A stretch of 49,790 nt of DNA from CALLPQ01 sp039819545. Its GTDB lineage: Bacteria > Pseudomonadota > Alphaproteobacteria > Caulobacterales > Parvularculaceae. A program made the translations under genes and the position numbers. Location of the stretch: assembly GCA_039819545.1 (NCBI GenBank), contig JBCBRS010000019.1, positions 1-49,790 of the forward strand, in the 5' to 3' direction. Positions 17,022-27,089 of this stretch are shown here, piece after piece; position 1 is the first letter of the stretch; every line of letters begins with the position of its first letter. The notes below the pieces were generated by a model that did not search any database, had not been told where the DNA came from, and worked only from the letters and a program-made list of their open reading frames with translations.

Positions 17022-19481
17022 ATGACAAAAAAGAAACTCGTTATTGTCGGAAATGGCATGGCGCCGGGCCGTGCTCTGGAGAAATTAGTCGCCGAAGCGC
17101 CCGACGCATACGACGTTACGATTTTCAACGCTGAACCACGGGTCAATTACGACCGCATCATGCTTTCGCCGGTCCTGTCTGGCGAAAAAAACTATGAAGA
17201 CATCGTTATTCATGACGATCAGTGGTATGCGGAAAATGGCGTGACGCTTTTGAAAGGGCAAAAGGTCGTCGATATCGACCGTGACTCCAATACGGTAACA
17301 TCGGAAAACGGCGTCGTCGCCTCTTACGACAAATTGATCATTGCTACGGGTTCATTGCCATTTATTATTCCTGTTCCTGGGAGGGAATTACCGGGCGTAC
17401 TCACCTATCGTGACCTTGACGATGTCCAAGCCATGATGCGTGCCGCGCAAACCGGCGGCAAGGCCGTGGTGATTGGCGGCGGATTGCTCGGCCTTGAAGC
17501 GGCGGCGGGCCTAAAAGAGCGCGGCATGGACGTTACCGTCTTACATCTGATGCCGACACTGATGGAGCGCCAGCTTGACGAGGCGGCGGGTCATCTCCTG
17601 AAAAAGGCGCTCGAAGATCGTGGCATAAAAATCATCACCAAAGCGAACACGAAGGAAATTCTGCCCACGGATGATGGCAGCGGAGTCAGTGCCGTGCGGC
17701 TAGAGGATGGGGCACAGATCGCCGCCGACCTTGTGGTAATGGCGGTCGGGATCAAGCCGAACGCCGGCCTCGCCGCTGATGCCGGGCTTGACGTCAATCG
17801 CGGCATTCTTGTGGACAAGCACATGCGCACGTCAGACCCGGATATTTTTGCGGTCGGCGAATGCGTTGAGTTCGATGGTCAGGTCTATGGGCTTGTGGCG
17901 CCGCTATACCAGATGGCGAATGTGGTTGCAGCCGAACTCTTGAACAAACCCAATGACGGCTTTTCTGATTCTGCGCTGGCAACGAAGCTGAAAGTCACCG
18001 GCGTTGATCTTTATTCCGCTGGCGATTTCGCAGACGGCGAAAACCGCGAAGATATTGTGCTGCGCGATGCGGCTCACGGCGTTTACAAGCGACTTGTGCT
18101 CGAAGACGACAAAATCGTCGGTGTGGTCATGTATGGCGACACTGCCGACGGCGGCTGGTTTTTCCAACAGGTGAAAGACGGGACCGACATTGCGGAGAAC
18201 CGCGACACCCTGATTTTCGGACCGGCCTATGCCGGGGGCGCGGCGCTGGACCCTATGGCGGCCGTTGCAACATTGCCCGATGACGCAGAAATCTGCGGCT
18301 GCAACGGCATTTGTAAAGGGGCGATCGTTTCGGCGATCAACGAGAAAAATTTAACCACGCTCGATGATGTGCGCGCGCATACGAAAGCGTCGGCATCATG
18401 CGGAACCTGCACGGGGCTCGTTGAGGGCCTAATGGCTCTGACGCTGGGCGACGTCTTTAATCCTAATGCGGTAAAACCGATGTGTGGCTGTACGGATTAT
18501 TCCCATGACGATGTTCGCAGATTGATCAAAGCGAAACATCTCAAAACCATCCCGGCAGTCATGCAGGCGCTGGAGTGGAAGACCTCAAATGGCTGTGCGA
18601 AATGCCGTCCTGCGCTGAATTATTATCTCGTGTGCGATTGGCCTGACGAATATGCCGACGATTACCAGTCCCGCTTCATCAATGAACGCGCCCACGCCAA
18701 CATTCAGAAGGATGGCACCTATTCGGTCGTGCCGCGGATGTGGGGCGGGCAGACATCTTCGAAGGAATTGCGCGCCATTGCCGATGTTGTCGACAAGTTC
18801 GACATTCCGACGGTCAAAGTGACCGGCGGCCAGCGCATCGATATGCTCGGTATAAAGAAGGAAGATTTGCCTGCAGTGTGGGCTGATCTCGGCAAGGCAG
18901 GTTTTGTTTCCGGTCACGCTTACGCGAAAGGCTTGCGCACGGTCAAAACCTGCGTCGGCACCGACTGGTGCCGCTTCGGGACGCAGGACTCAACGGGCTT
19001 TGGCGTTAAAATTGAAAAATTCATGTGGGGATCATGGACACCGGCTAAAGTAAAAATGGCGGTCTCGGGCTGTCCGCGAAACTGTGCTGAGGCGACGTGC
19101 AAGGATGTCGGCGTTGTCTGTGTTGACAGCGGTTACGAAATTCATTTCGCCGGTGCGGCGGGTCTCGACATCAAGGGAACGGAAGTTCTTGGTCTTGTCG
19201 AAACTGAAGATGAGGCGCTCCAACACATCGTTGCGCTCACACAAATGTATCGCGAGCAGGGTCATTATCTAGAGCGCATCTATAAATGGGCGAAACGGAT
19301 CGGTTATGACGAAGTGCGCCGCCAAATCATGGACGATGCGCAAAAGCGCAAAGCCTATTTCGACCGCTTTGTCTTTTCACAAAAATTCGCACAGCGAGAT
19401 CCGTGGTCGGAGCGTGTCTCCGGCAAGGACAAGCATGAATTCAATCCCATGGCGACGCTTTCATTGCAGGCGGCAGAATGA
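17022..19481 (+). CDS. nirB: NAD(P)H-dependent assimilatory nitrite reductase, large subunit
   Basis: Reduces nitrite to ammonium in the cytoplasm with siroheme. The 819-residue protein shows the full domain order. It begins with an N-terminal FAD domain (VIVGNGMAPGRALEKL), then an NAD-binding motif VIGGGLLGLEAAAGL near residue 149. Two BFD-like [2Fe-2S] segments follow (CGCNGICKG near 425 with CGTC; CGCTD near 488 with CAKC). The siroheme/[4Fe-4S] domain has Cys-x5-Cys in TCVGTDWCRFG near 643 and Cys-x3-Cys in SGCPRNC near 682. TAGGAGG precedes the ATG. Its stop overlaps a possible nirD start. Siroheme would come from cysG downstream. Confidence 0.96.
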   Translation: MTKKKLVIVGNGMAPGRALEKLVAEAPDAYDVTIFNAEPRVNYDRIMLSPVLSGEKNYEDIVIHDDQWYAENGVTLLKGQKVVDIDRDSNTVTSENGVVASYDKLIIATGSLPFIIPVPGRELPGVLTYRDLDDVQAMMRAAQTGGKAVVIGGGLLGLEAAAGLKERGMDVTVLHLMPTLMERQLDEAAGHLLKKALEDRGIKIITKANTKEILPTDDGSGVSAVRLEDGAQIAADLVVMAVGIKPNAGLAADAGLDVNRGILVDKHMRTSDPDIFAVGECVEFDGQVYGLVAPLYQMANVVAAELLNKPNDGFSDSALATKLKVTGVDLYSAGDFADGENREDIVLRDAAHGVYKRLVLEDDKIVGVVMYGDTADGGWFFQQVKDGTDIAENRDTLIFGPAYAGGAALDPMAAVATLPDDAEICGCNGICKGAIVSAINEKNLTTLDDVRAHTKASASCGTCTGLVEGLMALTLGDVFNPNAVKPMCGCTDYSHDDVRRLIKAKHLKTIPAVMQALEWKTSNGCAKCRPALNYYLVCDWPDEYADDYQSRFINERAHANIQKDGTYSVVPRMWGGQTSSKELRAIADVVDKFDIPTVKVTGGQRIDMLGIKKEDLPAVWADLGKAGFVSGHAYAKGLRTVKTCVGTDWCRFGTQDSTGFGVKIEKFMWGSWTPAKVKMAVSGCPRNCAEATCKDVGVVCVDSGYEIHFAGAAGLDIKGTEVLGLVETEDEALQHIVALTQMYREQGHYLERIYKWAKRIGYDEVRRQIMDDAQKRKAYFDRFVFSQKFAQRDPWSERVSGKDKHEFNPMATLSLQAAE

Positions 19482-19498
19482 ATGAAGGAACAGACGTC

Positions 19499-19855
19499 AT
19501 GAATGCTGTGACCGGAAACTGGATAAACGTCGGCACGGTTGACGACATTCCCCTTCTCGGCGCGCGGCGCATAATCTTGGGCGAGACGGCGATTGCTATC
19601 TTTCGCACCGCCGCTGACGTCGTGCACGCCATTGAAGACAAATGCCCGCATAAATCTGGCCCTTTGAGTCAGGGTATCGTCCATGATGGCTGCGTCACGT
19701 GCCCCTTGCATAATTGGGTTATCTGTCTCGAGACCGGAAAGGCGCAAGGGGCGGATGAGGGCTCGGTGCGCACGTTGCGTGTGCGCATCAACAAAGCGGC
19801 GGAGATATTGCTCTCGGCTGAAGACTTAAATTCGTTCAACAGCCAGGCTGTCTGA
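19499..19855 (+). CDS. nirD: Nitrite reductase small subunit, Rieske-type
   Basis: A 118-residue Rieske-fold partner of NirB. The cluster-binding segment is CPHKSGPLSQG then CVTCPLHNWVICLETG (Cys-x-His and Cys-x2-His), so a [2Fe-2S] centre is plausible, unlike some NirD proteins that have lost it. A start at 19478 overlaps the nirB stop (ATGA) and is also open. The ATG at 19499 has GAAGGAAC 8 bases upstream and gives the usual small-subunit length, so it is preferred. Confidence 0.9.
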   Translation: MNAVTGNWINVGTVDDIPLLGARRIILGETAIAIFRTAADVVHAIEDKCPHKSGPLSQGIVHDGCVTCPLHNWVICLETGKAQGADEGSVRTLRVRINKAAEILLSAEDLNSFNSQAV

Positions 19856-19860
19856 TCCCG

Positions 19861-22584
19861 GTGGCCCTTGATGCGGCATATTCTGCGCACGGGGAAGGCG
19901 ACGGCGTGCATTCAAGCGGCGCCGTGCGCACGACCTGTCCCTATTGCGGGGTTGGCTGCGGGGTGCTTGTTCGCAAAAGCGCGCAGGGCGTGACGGTCAA
20001 GGGTGATCCCGATCATCCGGCGAATTTCGCCCGGCTCTGCTCCAAAGGCGCCGCGCTCGGCGAAACCTTAGGCCTGGACAATCGGCTTTTATATCCCAGC
20101 GTTCATGGTGAACGCGTAACCTGGGATCATGCGACAGATGTTATTGCCGAAAAATTCAAAGCGGTCATCGCCGAGCACGGTCCCGGCGCAGTGGCGTTCT
20201 ATGTTTCAGGCCAGATTCTGACTGAAGATTACTACGTCGCCAACAAGCTGATGAAGGGCTTCATCGGTTCGGGGAACATCGACACCAATTCGCGGCTTTG
20301 CATGGCGTCGTCCGTCGCTGGCCACAAGCGCGCTTTCGGCGCTGACACGGTTCCGGGTTGTTACGAAGACCTCGAACTGGCTGATCTCATCGTACTGACG
20401 GGGTCTAATCTCGCCTGGTGCCATCCCGTCCTTTACCAGCGCATTCTGGCGGCGAAAGAAAACCGTCCCGGCCTCAAAATCGTCGTTGTTGATCCGAGAA
20501 AAACCGCGACCTGCGAATTTGCGGATATTCATCTGGCAATTGCGCCCGACACTGACGTCGCGCTGTTTCAAGGCCTTTTCTTTTATCTCAACCTTAATGG
20601 CGCTCGTGATCAGGCGTTTGTCAGCCGCCACACCAACGGCGCCGATGAGGCGCTTGCAAGCGCACAGGCTTTTACCCTGTCGCGCGTCTGCGCTGAAACT
20701 GGACTTTCCGAAAGCGACCTTGAAGATTTCTTCGAGCTGTTTTTGAAGACGGAAAAAACCGTCACGGTTTATTCGCAAGGGGTCAATCAGGCTGCGGACG
20801 GAACGGATCGCGTCAACGCCATCATCAACTGTCACCTGTTGACGGGGCGCATTGGCAAGCCAGGCACGGGGCCGTTTTCAGTAACCGGGCAGCCAAACGC
20901 CATGGGTGGACGTGAAGTCGGCGGCCTCGCCAACCAGCTTGCCGCCCATATGGAGATTGAGAACCCTGCGCACCGCGATATCGTTCAGCGCTTCTGGCGC
21001 GCGCCGCACATCGCCGACACGCCGGGGCTTAAGGCCGTCAATCTTTTCGAGGCAATCCAAGCGGGCAAAATAAAAGCAGTATGGATCATGGCGACTAACC
21101 CGGTCGCCAGCATGCCAAACGCCGACCAGGTGCGCGAAGCGCTGAAGACATGCGAACTCGTTATCCTTTCCGACGTCAACACCAATACCGACACCGGCGC
21201 CTGCGCCGATATTCTGCTGCCATCGACGAGTTGGGGTGAGAAAAACGGCACGGTGACGAATTCTGAACGGCGCATCTCACGTCAGCGCCGGTTTTTGCCA
21301 TCGCCGGGCGAAACGCGTGACGACTGGCGACAGTTTTGCGATGTTGGCGTCAAAATGGGCTGGGCGGAAGCCTTTGCGTTTGAGAGCGCCGCAGAAATCT
21401 TCCGCGAATATGGGTCGCTTTGCGCATATGAAAATGAGGGTACGCGCGATCTCGATCTAGGCGCCCTTTCGAAATTGAATGCTGATGCGTATGACGCGCT
21501 GGCGCCAGTTCAGTGGCCGGTCGTCGCAAACGCCAAAAGTGGCACGGCGCGCATGTTTGCGGACGGTCGTTTTTACACGGACAATGGCCGCGCAAATTTC
21601 ATTTCGCCCGCGCCATCGCCGCCCGCGCAAACGACAACTGACTTTCCGTTCGTTTTAAACACCGGGCGCATTCGCGATCATTGGCATACCATGACGCGGA
21701 CTGGCCGCAGCGCACGGCTTAGTCAGCATTTCAGCGAACCTTTCATGGAGATTTCGCCGCGCGATGCGGCGCGATTGGGCATCAAGGACGCGGACATTGC
21801 TCGGGTCGTTTCTCGTTACGGGGCTTCATTTGCACGCGCGCTGGTTACGGATCGTCAGCGTGACGGCTCGGTCTTCGTTCCCATGCACTGGACCGATGAG
21901 TTCGCCAGTAAAAGCCGCATCGACGCCGTCGTCGCACCTTCGACTGATCCGGTTTCTGGTCAGCCGGCGCTGAAATCGGGTGCGGTGCGCGCCGAGCGTT
22001 TCGATGCGGCATGGTACGGTTTTGGCGTTCTTGCCACAGAGAATTTCGCCAGCGTAAAGCCGCCGGGCGGCGCCGAGTATTGGGCTAAGGCGCGCATTGA
22101 GGGCGGGTTGCGGGCAGAGTTCGCAAGCGCTGTTCCCCATGAAAACAGCCGCGTTATCGCAGACAGGTTTTTCGATCCGGTGGTCGCGCGTTATCCAGCT
22201 GAAATAGAGTTTGTTCAGTATCGCGATGAACGGCGCGGATCTCACCGTTTTGCCGTCTTTGTCGGCGACAGACTTAAAGGCGCGCTATTCCTGTCGCCCG
22301 CGGCCGTCGAAACCTCGCGAAGCTGGGCCTGTGAATTGCTCGCGCGGTCTTTTACACCGCATGAACGGTTTCTTGTGCTTGCCGGGCGCCCAGGCGCGGA
22401 CGTGCCCGATCGTGGTGCGATTGTCTGTTCCTGCATGAATGTGGGCGCGAATGAAATTGCGGCTGCCGCCGCCAAAGGCTGTCGGTCTGTTGATGAAATC
22501 GGCGCTGCCACAGCTGCGGGAACGAATTGCGGTTCGTGTCGTGGTGAAATTAAGCGCTTCTTATTGGAGAAGGTTGATGCGTAA
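19861..22584 (+). CDS. nasA: Assimilatory nitrate reductase, molybdopterin catalytic subunit
   Basis: Reduces nitrate to nitrite in the cytoplasm with a bis-MGD cofactor. The 907-residue protein has an N-terminal [4Fe-4S] motif (TCPYCGVGC then LCSKG), the probable Mo-ligating Cys in NSRLCMASS near residue 143, and the molybdopterin oxidoreductase and dinucleotide-binding domains. A C-terminal BFD-like [2Fe-2S] domain (CSCMN near 856 and NCGSC near 889) is an electron-entry module also found in Klebsiella-type NasA. The start is uncertain: a GTG at 19861 lacks a ribosome binding site, while the GTG at 19906 has GGAAGG 7 bases upstream and begins just before the cluster. No separate NasB/NasC flavoprotein is in the window. 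Confidence 0.95.
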   Translation: MALDAAYSAHGEGDGVHSSGAVRTTCPYCGVGCGVLVRKSAQGVTVKGDPDHPANFARLCSKGAALGETLGLDNRLLYPSVHGERVTWDHATDVIAEKFKAVIAEHGPGAVAFYVSGQILTEDYYVANKLMKGFIGSGNIDTNSRLCMASSVAGHKRAFGADTVPGCYEDLELADLIVLTGSNLAWCHPVLYQRILAAKENRPGLKIVVVDPRKTATCEFADIHLAIAPDTDVALFQGLFFYLNLNGARDQAFVSRHTNGADEALASAQAFTLSRVCAETGLSESDLEDFFELFLKTEKTVTVYSQGVNQAADGTDRVNAIINCHLLTGRIGKPGTGPFSVTGQPNAMGGREVGGLANQLAAHMEIENPAHRDIVQRFWRAPHIADTPGLKAVNLFEAIQAGKIKAVWIMATNPVASMPNADQVREALKTCELVILSDVNTNTDTGACADILLPSTSWGEKNGTVTNSERRISRQRRFLPSPGETRDDWRQFCDVGVKMGWAEAFAFESAAEIFREYGSLCAYENEGTRDLDLGALSKLNADAYDALAPVQWPVVANAKSGTARMFADGRFYTDNGRANFISPAPSPPAQTTTDFPFVLNTGRIRDHWHTMTRTGRSARLSQHFSEPFMEISPRDAARLGIKDADIARVVSRYGASFARALVTDRQRDGSVFVPMHWTDEFASKSRIDAVVAPSTDPVSGQPALKSGAVRAERFDAAWYGFGVLATENFASVKPPGGAEYWAKARIEGGLRAEFASAVPHENSRVIADRFFDPVVARYPAEIEFVQYRDERRGSHRFAVFVGDRLKGALFLSPAAVETSRSWACELLARSFTPHERFLVLAGRPGADVPDRGAIVCSCMNVGANEIAAAAAKGCRSVDEIGAATAAGTNCGSCRGEIKRFLLEKVDA

Positions 22585-24022
22585 GCCCAAATTTTCAAAC
22601 CGCCCACGTGTGAACGCGCTGCCTGTGTTGCCGGTGTTTTTCAAAATTGAAGACGAACGTGTTCTTCTCGCCGGCGGCGGCGACGCTGCGGTGTGGAAAG
22701 CAGAACTTCTTTTGGCTGCCGGCGCAAAACTGCGGATTATCACAGAGCATGTTTCGCAAGACTTGCAGGCTATCGCCGCGAACACCTCTAACCGAAACCC
22801 CGTTGAGGTTTTTCAGCGCTGTTGGCGTGATGACGATTTTACGGGCGTCAAAATGGCAATCGGTGAATTTGAAAATGATGAACACGCCGCCCGCTTCGCC
22901 GCGGCTGCGCGGGCCCATGGCGCGCCCGTGAACATTATCGACAAGCCTTCTTTTTGTGACTTCCAGTTTGGGTCTATCGTCAATCGCGCGCCCGCAGTCG
23001 TTGCCATATCGACAAATGGCGCCGCGCCGGTGCTGGGGCAGGCCATACGTCGGCGCATCGAATCGCTGTTGCCGCCGGCGATTGCTGACTGGACACAAGC
23101 GGCTAAAAACATTCGCCCGCACCTTGACGCTCTTTTGCCGGAGGCCTCTGCGCGTAAAGACTTCTGGCGCCGTTTTGCAGACGCTGCATTTACGACGCCA
23201 GCCGCTGAAATCAACAGCGTTATGAAAATGCTGCTCGCTCAAAGGCGCGCGAAAACTGGCAAGGTGACGCTTGTCGGCGCCGGGCCGGGCGATGCAGAAT
23301 ACCTTACGCTGAAAGCCGTACGCGCTCTTCAATCCGCCGACATTATCCTCTTTGACGATCTGGTCTCTGACGAGGTGCTTGATCTTGCGCGCCGCGAGTC
23401 CAAACGCATGATGGTCGGCAAACGTGGCGGGCGCGCTTCGTGTAAACAAGATGACATCAACGCAACCATGCTCGGCCTTGCACGGCAGGGAAAACATGTC
23501 GTGCGTTTGAAATCCGGCGATCCGATGGTTTTCGGACGCGCTGGCGAGGAAATTGAGAGGCTTGAAGCTGCGGGTATAGACGTGGACATTGCGCCTGGGA
23601 TCACGGCTGCGCTTGCGGCCGCCGCGCGATTGAAAACATCGCTCACCCATCGCGATTGCGCGCAAGGGGTCAAGTTTATCACCGCCCATAGCCAGAAAGG
23701 AGAGCTGCCTGACATTGATTGGCGCAACGCTGCCGACCCGAACGTCACCCTTATGGTCTATATGGGTGCGCGAAAGGCGCCGGAATTCGCGGCCCGCCTC
23801 CTCGCCGAAGGGCTCGCGCCGCAGACCCCGGTAATCGTTGCCGCCGCCGTCAGTAGGCCAGCCGAGCAGATTGCCACGCTCACGCTGAAAGACCTTCTTC
23901 AAGCCGATCTCGATCCGGAAAATCCAATCCTGATCGGGGTTGGCCAGGTATTCAGGAAAGCGGCATTGCGCCAGCGTGGCATCAGCGAGCCGGAAACCCT
24001 GAGGAAAAACGCCTATTTTTAG
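22577..24022 (+). CDS. cysG: Siroheme synthase (bifunctional CysG)
   Basis: Makes the siroheme needed by NirB. The N-terminal half (to about residue 210) is the precorrin-2 dehydrogenase/ferrochelatase, with the dinucleotide motif LLAGGGDAAVWKAELLL. The C-terminal half from about residue 228 is uroporphyrinogen-III C-methyltransferase (VTLVGAGPGDAEYLTLKA, then VRLKSGDPMVFGRAGEE). At 481 residues it is full length. The frame extends upstream inside nasA, but the ATG at 22577, with GGAGAAGG before it, gives the normal N-terminus. It overlaps the end of nasA by 8 bases, so the two are translationally coupled. Confidence 0.95.
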   Translation: MRKPKFSNRPRVNALPVLPVFFKIEDERVLLAGGGDAAVWKAELLLAAGAKLRIITEHVSQDLQAIAANTSNRNPVEVFQRCWRDDDFTGVKMAIGEFENDEHAARFAAAARAHGAPVNIIDKPSFCDFQFGSIVNRAPAVVAISTNGAAPVLGQAIRRRIESLLPPAIADWTQAAKNIRPHLDALLPEASARKDFWRRFADAAFTTPAAEINSVMKMLLAQRRAKTGKVTLVGAGPGDAEYLTLKAVRALQSADIILFDDLVSDEVLDLARRESKRMMVGKRGGRASCKQDDINATMLGLARQGKHVVRLKSGDPMVFGRAGEEIERLEAAGIDVDIAPGITAALAAAARLKTSLTHRDCAQGVKFITAHSQKGELPDIDWRNAADPNVTLMVYMGARKAPEFAARLLAEGLAPQTPVIVAAAVSRPAEQIATLTLKDLLQADLDPENPILIGVGQVFRKAALRQRGISEPETLRKNAYF

Positions 24023-24102
24023 TCGCGCCGCCTGCTGGATGTTGCGTCGCAGCAATGTTACTCTGTTTAGCGCAGCTTTACTTCAAGAAAGGGGCGCGGC
24101 GG

Positions 24103-24693
24103 ATGGCGGACACGCCCATTATCGTCTTGCTTGTAGACAGTAATCTCGAGCGGGCGAAAATCGTCGAGCAGGGATTGCATGGGGCGGCGGTCGTCAAACA
24201 GGCGGCCTCCCTGCATGGGGTGGAGTTGCTGGGTGTCATTGAAAAGCTTCAGCCTGACGCGATCATTATCGACTGCGAATCGCCTGACCGGGACACCATT
24301 GAGAACCTCCAGCTTGTCGCCCGCAAGAATCCGAAGCCGATTGTCATGTTCGTTGAGAACGGTGATGGCACCCTCGCGAAAGAAGCCGTTCGCGCCGGCG
24401 TTAGCGCTTACATTGTCGACGGCTTGTCTGAAAACCGTGTGCTGCCCGTCGTTGAAATCGCCATTGAGCGTTTCAAGATGGTTGATGCGCTGTGGCGCGA
24501 ACTTGAAAAATCCAAACGCGATCTAGAAGCGCGCAAGGCCATCGAGCGGGCGAAAGGCTTGTTGATGGAAAAGCGGAGTATCTCCGAAAACGACGCCTAC
24601 GCTGCCATGCGCACGATGGCTATGAAACAGAAAATTTCCATCAAGGACGTGGCGGACAACATCCTGTCCGTCGCCAGTCTGTTCGATGAATAG
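24103..24693 (+). CDS. nasT: ANTAR-domain RNA-binding antiterminator NasT
   Basis: A 196-residue response-regulator-like protein that promotes transcription through leader terminators of nitrate genes. It has an N-terminal receiver domain (IIVLLVDSN; phosphoacceptor-position Asp in IIIDCESPD) and a C-terminal three-helix ANTAR domain (ARKAIERAKGLLMEKRSISENDAYAAMRTMAM). The conserved receiver Lys is replaced (SAYIVDG), consistent with control by protein partner rather than by phosphorylation. The ATG at 24103 with AAAGGGG 8 bases upstream is preferred to an upstream ATG at 24055. It lies directly before nasS. Its likely RNA target is the hexaloop pair upstream of nrtA. Confidence 0.93.
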   Translation: MADTPIIVLLVDSNLERAKIVEQGLHGAAVVKQAASLHGVELLGVIEKLQPDAIIIDCESPDRDTIENLQLVARKNPKPIVMFVENGDGTLAKEAVRAGVSAYIVDGLSENRVLPVVEIAIERFKMVDALWRELEKSKRDLEARKAIERAKGLLMEKRSISENDAYAAMRTMAMKQKISIKDVADNILSVASLFDE

Positions 24694-24702
24694 GCGGCAG
24701 CG

Positions 24703-25965
24703 ATGACCCTTGAACAAAAAAAACTGACTGTCGGCTTCGTTCCCCTTATTGATTCTGCGCCGCTCGTGGCCGCGAAAGAAAAAGGGTTTTTCGAAAAGCA
24801 CGGCCTCAACGTCGATCTCGCGGCTCACATGTCATGGTCGAATATTCGCGACAGGCTTGCGGCGGGTGCGCTGGACGCCGCCCAAATGCTCGCTCCGATG
24901 ACGCCGGCGAGTTGGCTCGACAACGCTTACGGTGGCGCGCGTTTCGTGACGGGCCTTTCGCTCAATCTCAACGGCAACGCCATCACGGTTTCAGAAGACC
25001 TTTACCGCGAGATGGTGGAAGCCGATCCGGAGGCGATGTTTGAAAGGCCGACATCGGCGCGCGCGTTGCGCAAGTTGATTGCAAAGCGCCTGAAAGCCGG
25101 GAAGGAAACGATCAATTTTGGCACGGTGTTCCCGTTCTCATCGCATAGCTACGCCGTGCGGTACTGGCTCGGCGCGGAAGGGTTAAATCCGGATCGCGAC
25201 GTGCGCATGGTTGTCGCGCCACCGCCTTACATGGTCGAGCAGTTGAGAGAAGGTAAGATTGACGCTTTCTGCGTTGGCGAGCCGTGGAATACGCTGGCGG
25301 AGCTCGACGGCGTCGGCCGCGCCATTGTGCGCTCGGGGGAAATCTGGCGCCACATGCCGGAAAAAGTTCTGGGGGTACGCCAGGACTGGGCCCATGCGAA
25401 TCCGGAAACCCATGTGGCGCTGGTGACAAGCGTGCTGGAGGCGGCTGTGTGGCTCGACAAAAAAGACAACCGCTTGGAGATTGCAGATATCCTCTCGCGT
25501 AAGGAATACATCGGCTTGCGGGCGAAAGTGCTGTTGCCGTCTCTTGCCGGTGTCGGCGCCTTACCAACCCGCAAAAGCATCATTGAGGCGAGCGACTATC
25601 TCATCTTCCATCGCTATGCTGCGAATTTCCCCTGGCGTTCCCATGCGCTCTGGTTCCTGATGCAAATGGTGCGTTGGGGGCAGATCGTCACGTTGCCCAA
25701 TATCAAGGAAATCGCAAGCGGCGCCTATTTACCAGACGTCTACCGCGCCGCTGCGCAGAGGATTAATCTTCCGTATCCGACCATAGATGAAAAGCCCGAA
25801 GGCCAAGAAGAGCATGGCTGGGTGCTCAACGATGCATCGGCGCCGATCGCCATGCCTTCAGGAAAATTCCTCGACGACAAGGTTTTTCGCCCGGGCTCTG
25901 CAGCGACATATTTAGAGGGCTTCGTGCGCCATAACCTACGCATTTCGCCGGGTGATCTTGAATAA
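24703..25965 (+). CDS. nasS: Cytoplasmic nitrate sensor NasS
   Basis: A 420-residue protein homologous to the nitrate receptor NrtA (shared motifs LTVGFVPLIDSAPLVAAKEKGFFEKHG, GTVFPFSSHSYAVRYWLG and DAFCVGEPWNT) but lacking any signal peptide or lipobox, so it stays in the cytoplasm. In characterised NasS-NasT systems NasS binds NasT and, when it binds nitrate or nitrite, releases it to act as an antiterminator. The gene follows nasT after 9 bases. The order nasT-nasS at the end of the operon implies autogenous control if transcription runs through from the leader. Confidence 0.92.
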   Translation: MTLEQKKLTVGFVPLIDSAPLVAAKEKGFFEKHGLNVDLAAHMSWSNIRDRLAAGALDAAQMLAPMTPASWLDNAYGGARFVTGLSLNLNGNAITVSEDLYREMVEADPEAMFERPTSARALRKLIAKRLKAGKETINFGTVFPFSSHSYAVRYWLGAEGLNPDRDVRMVVAPPPYMVEQLREGKIDAFCVGEPWNTLAELDGVGRAIVRSGEIWRHMPEKVLGVRQDWAHANPETHVALVTSVLEAAVWLDKKDNRLEIADILSRKEYIGLRAKVLLPSLAGVGALPTRKSIIEASDYLIFHRYAANFPWRSHALWFLMQMVRWGQIVTLPNIKEIASGAYLPDVYRAAAQRINLPYPTIDEKPEGQEEHGWVLNDASAPIAMPSGKFLDDKVFRPGSAATYLEGFVRHNLRISPGDLE

Positions 25966-26244
25966 TGCGCAGATAGTATGTTCGGGTAGCGATTCACAAG
26001 GCGTCGTAATCATCATGACGCATGGTCAAAACCTAAAGGGGAAAGACAACCAAGCATCCACTTTGCAATCCTTAACCTACACACAGTGTTGGGTGCGCAT
26101 CTCTTGCTTCATCGGACGCCATCAAGCAGGCTTAAAATACAGTCTTAATGAACGAAACGAAGGCAGCAAGGCAAAGCCTTTCCGTTAGGAACGCGAGACA
26201 CCGGCACGATGTAACGAAATATTGTCAGAATTTGAGACTATTGC

Positions 26245-26862
26245 TTAACGAACAGGCAGAAGGCTCGAGGCGCGCTGCAGGTCTTCTTTTGTATTGATAT
26301 TGAAAAACGGATCGGTGCCGCTCAGATGCTCAAACATGACGCCGCGCGCCTGGCTGTGCTCAATCCATGCATGGGCTGATCGCATACCCTCTTCGAGCGC
26401 GCTGCTCATACGCTCACTCAGACAGGTTGCCCAAATCCCGATAATTGGATGTTTGCGCCCTGCGCTCATAGCGTAACGCGCCAACTCAGGGCCGGTTAGG
26501 TCCGCAATCAGGCTGGCGGGAAGAAAAGGCGTGTCCACTGGAACGGTCAACACGCGGTCGAAGCCTTGATCTTTCGCCCAGTAAAGCGCGGCCTCTAAAC
26601 CAGCAAGTGGGCCGAGACCGCTTTTGCGCCTGTCTGCTATATAGGTCGCTTCTTTGATTTGAGGGCATGCCGCATTCGCCGCGTTGATAACAATCGGACC
26701 ATCTGTTTGCATGCTCAAGCGTTCCCATACATGCTCAATAAGGGTGCACCCCCCTAGCAAGGTGTTTGCTTTGGATCGCCCAAACCGGGAAGACTTGCCG
26801 CCCGCAAGAATTACGACCGGACACTCTGACGTTTTGGGTTTAAGTGTGTTCATCCTATTCAA
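26245..26862 (-). CDS. mobA: Molybdenum cofactor guanylyltransferase
   Basis: Attaches GMP to molybdopterin to make the MGD cofactor needed by the neighbouring nitrate reductase. The 205-residue protein has the nucleotidyltransferase signature VILAGGKSSRFGRSKA near residues 17-32 and the PVDTPFLP metal/nucleotide motif. The frame opens with a TTG at 26862 that has AAGAAGG about 6 bases upstream; the first ATG is at 26853 with a poorer site. It faces the moeA remnant head to head with only 38 bases between, as in an ordinary divergent moco pair. Confidence 0.9.
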   Translation of the reverse strand: MNRMNTLKPKTSECPVVILAGGKSSRFGRSKANTLLGGCTLIEHVWERLSMQTDGPIVINAANAACPQIKEATYIADRRKSGLGPLAGLEAALYWAKDQGFDRVLTVPVDTPFLPASLIADLTGPELARYAMSAGRKHPIIGIWATCLSERMSSALEEGMRSAHAWIEHSQARGVMFEHLSGTDPFFNINTKEDLQRASSLLPVR

Positions 26863-26900
26863 CCGCTGCCTTCTTGCGTTACCAAGAGAATGCTAGGCAA

Positions 26901-27089
26901 GTGAGGATACCGCAACGGCTAGATTTCGACGATGCGGTCTGGGTGATCCGTGCGCTCAAGCCTCACCAGTCGTTCGAGACAATCGACCGTGAAATTGCTT
27001 TCGGGCGTGTTCTTCGCCGTGAAGTTTTATCCCGCTTACTCCGACCAGCATTTGATATATCAGCTATGGATGGGTTTGCGGTGCGTTGA
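26901..27089 (+). pseudogene. Truncated molybdopterin molybdenumtransferase (moeA) N-terminus
   Basis: Starting at GTG 26901, 62 residues match the N-terminus of MoeA. A helical VRIPQRLDFDDAVWVIRAL leads to the family hallmark PAFDISAMDGFAVR. The frame then stops with TGA right after that motif, while full MoeA runs to about 400 residues. No MoeA-like sequence is recognisable in any frame downstream. It therefore looks like a 5' remnant left by a deletion or rearrangement. A functional moeA must lie elsewhere if the nitrate reductase is active. Confidence 0.7.

Noticed and set aside
26161..26190. AAGGC/GCCTT hairpin after nasS considered as the operon terminator
   Set aside because: Only 5 bp with a 3-nt loop and no T-run; too weak to call.
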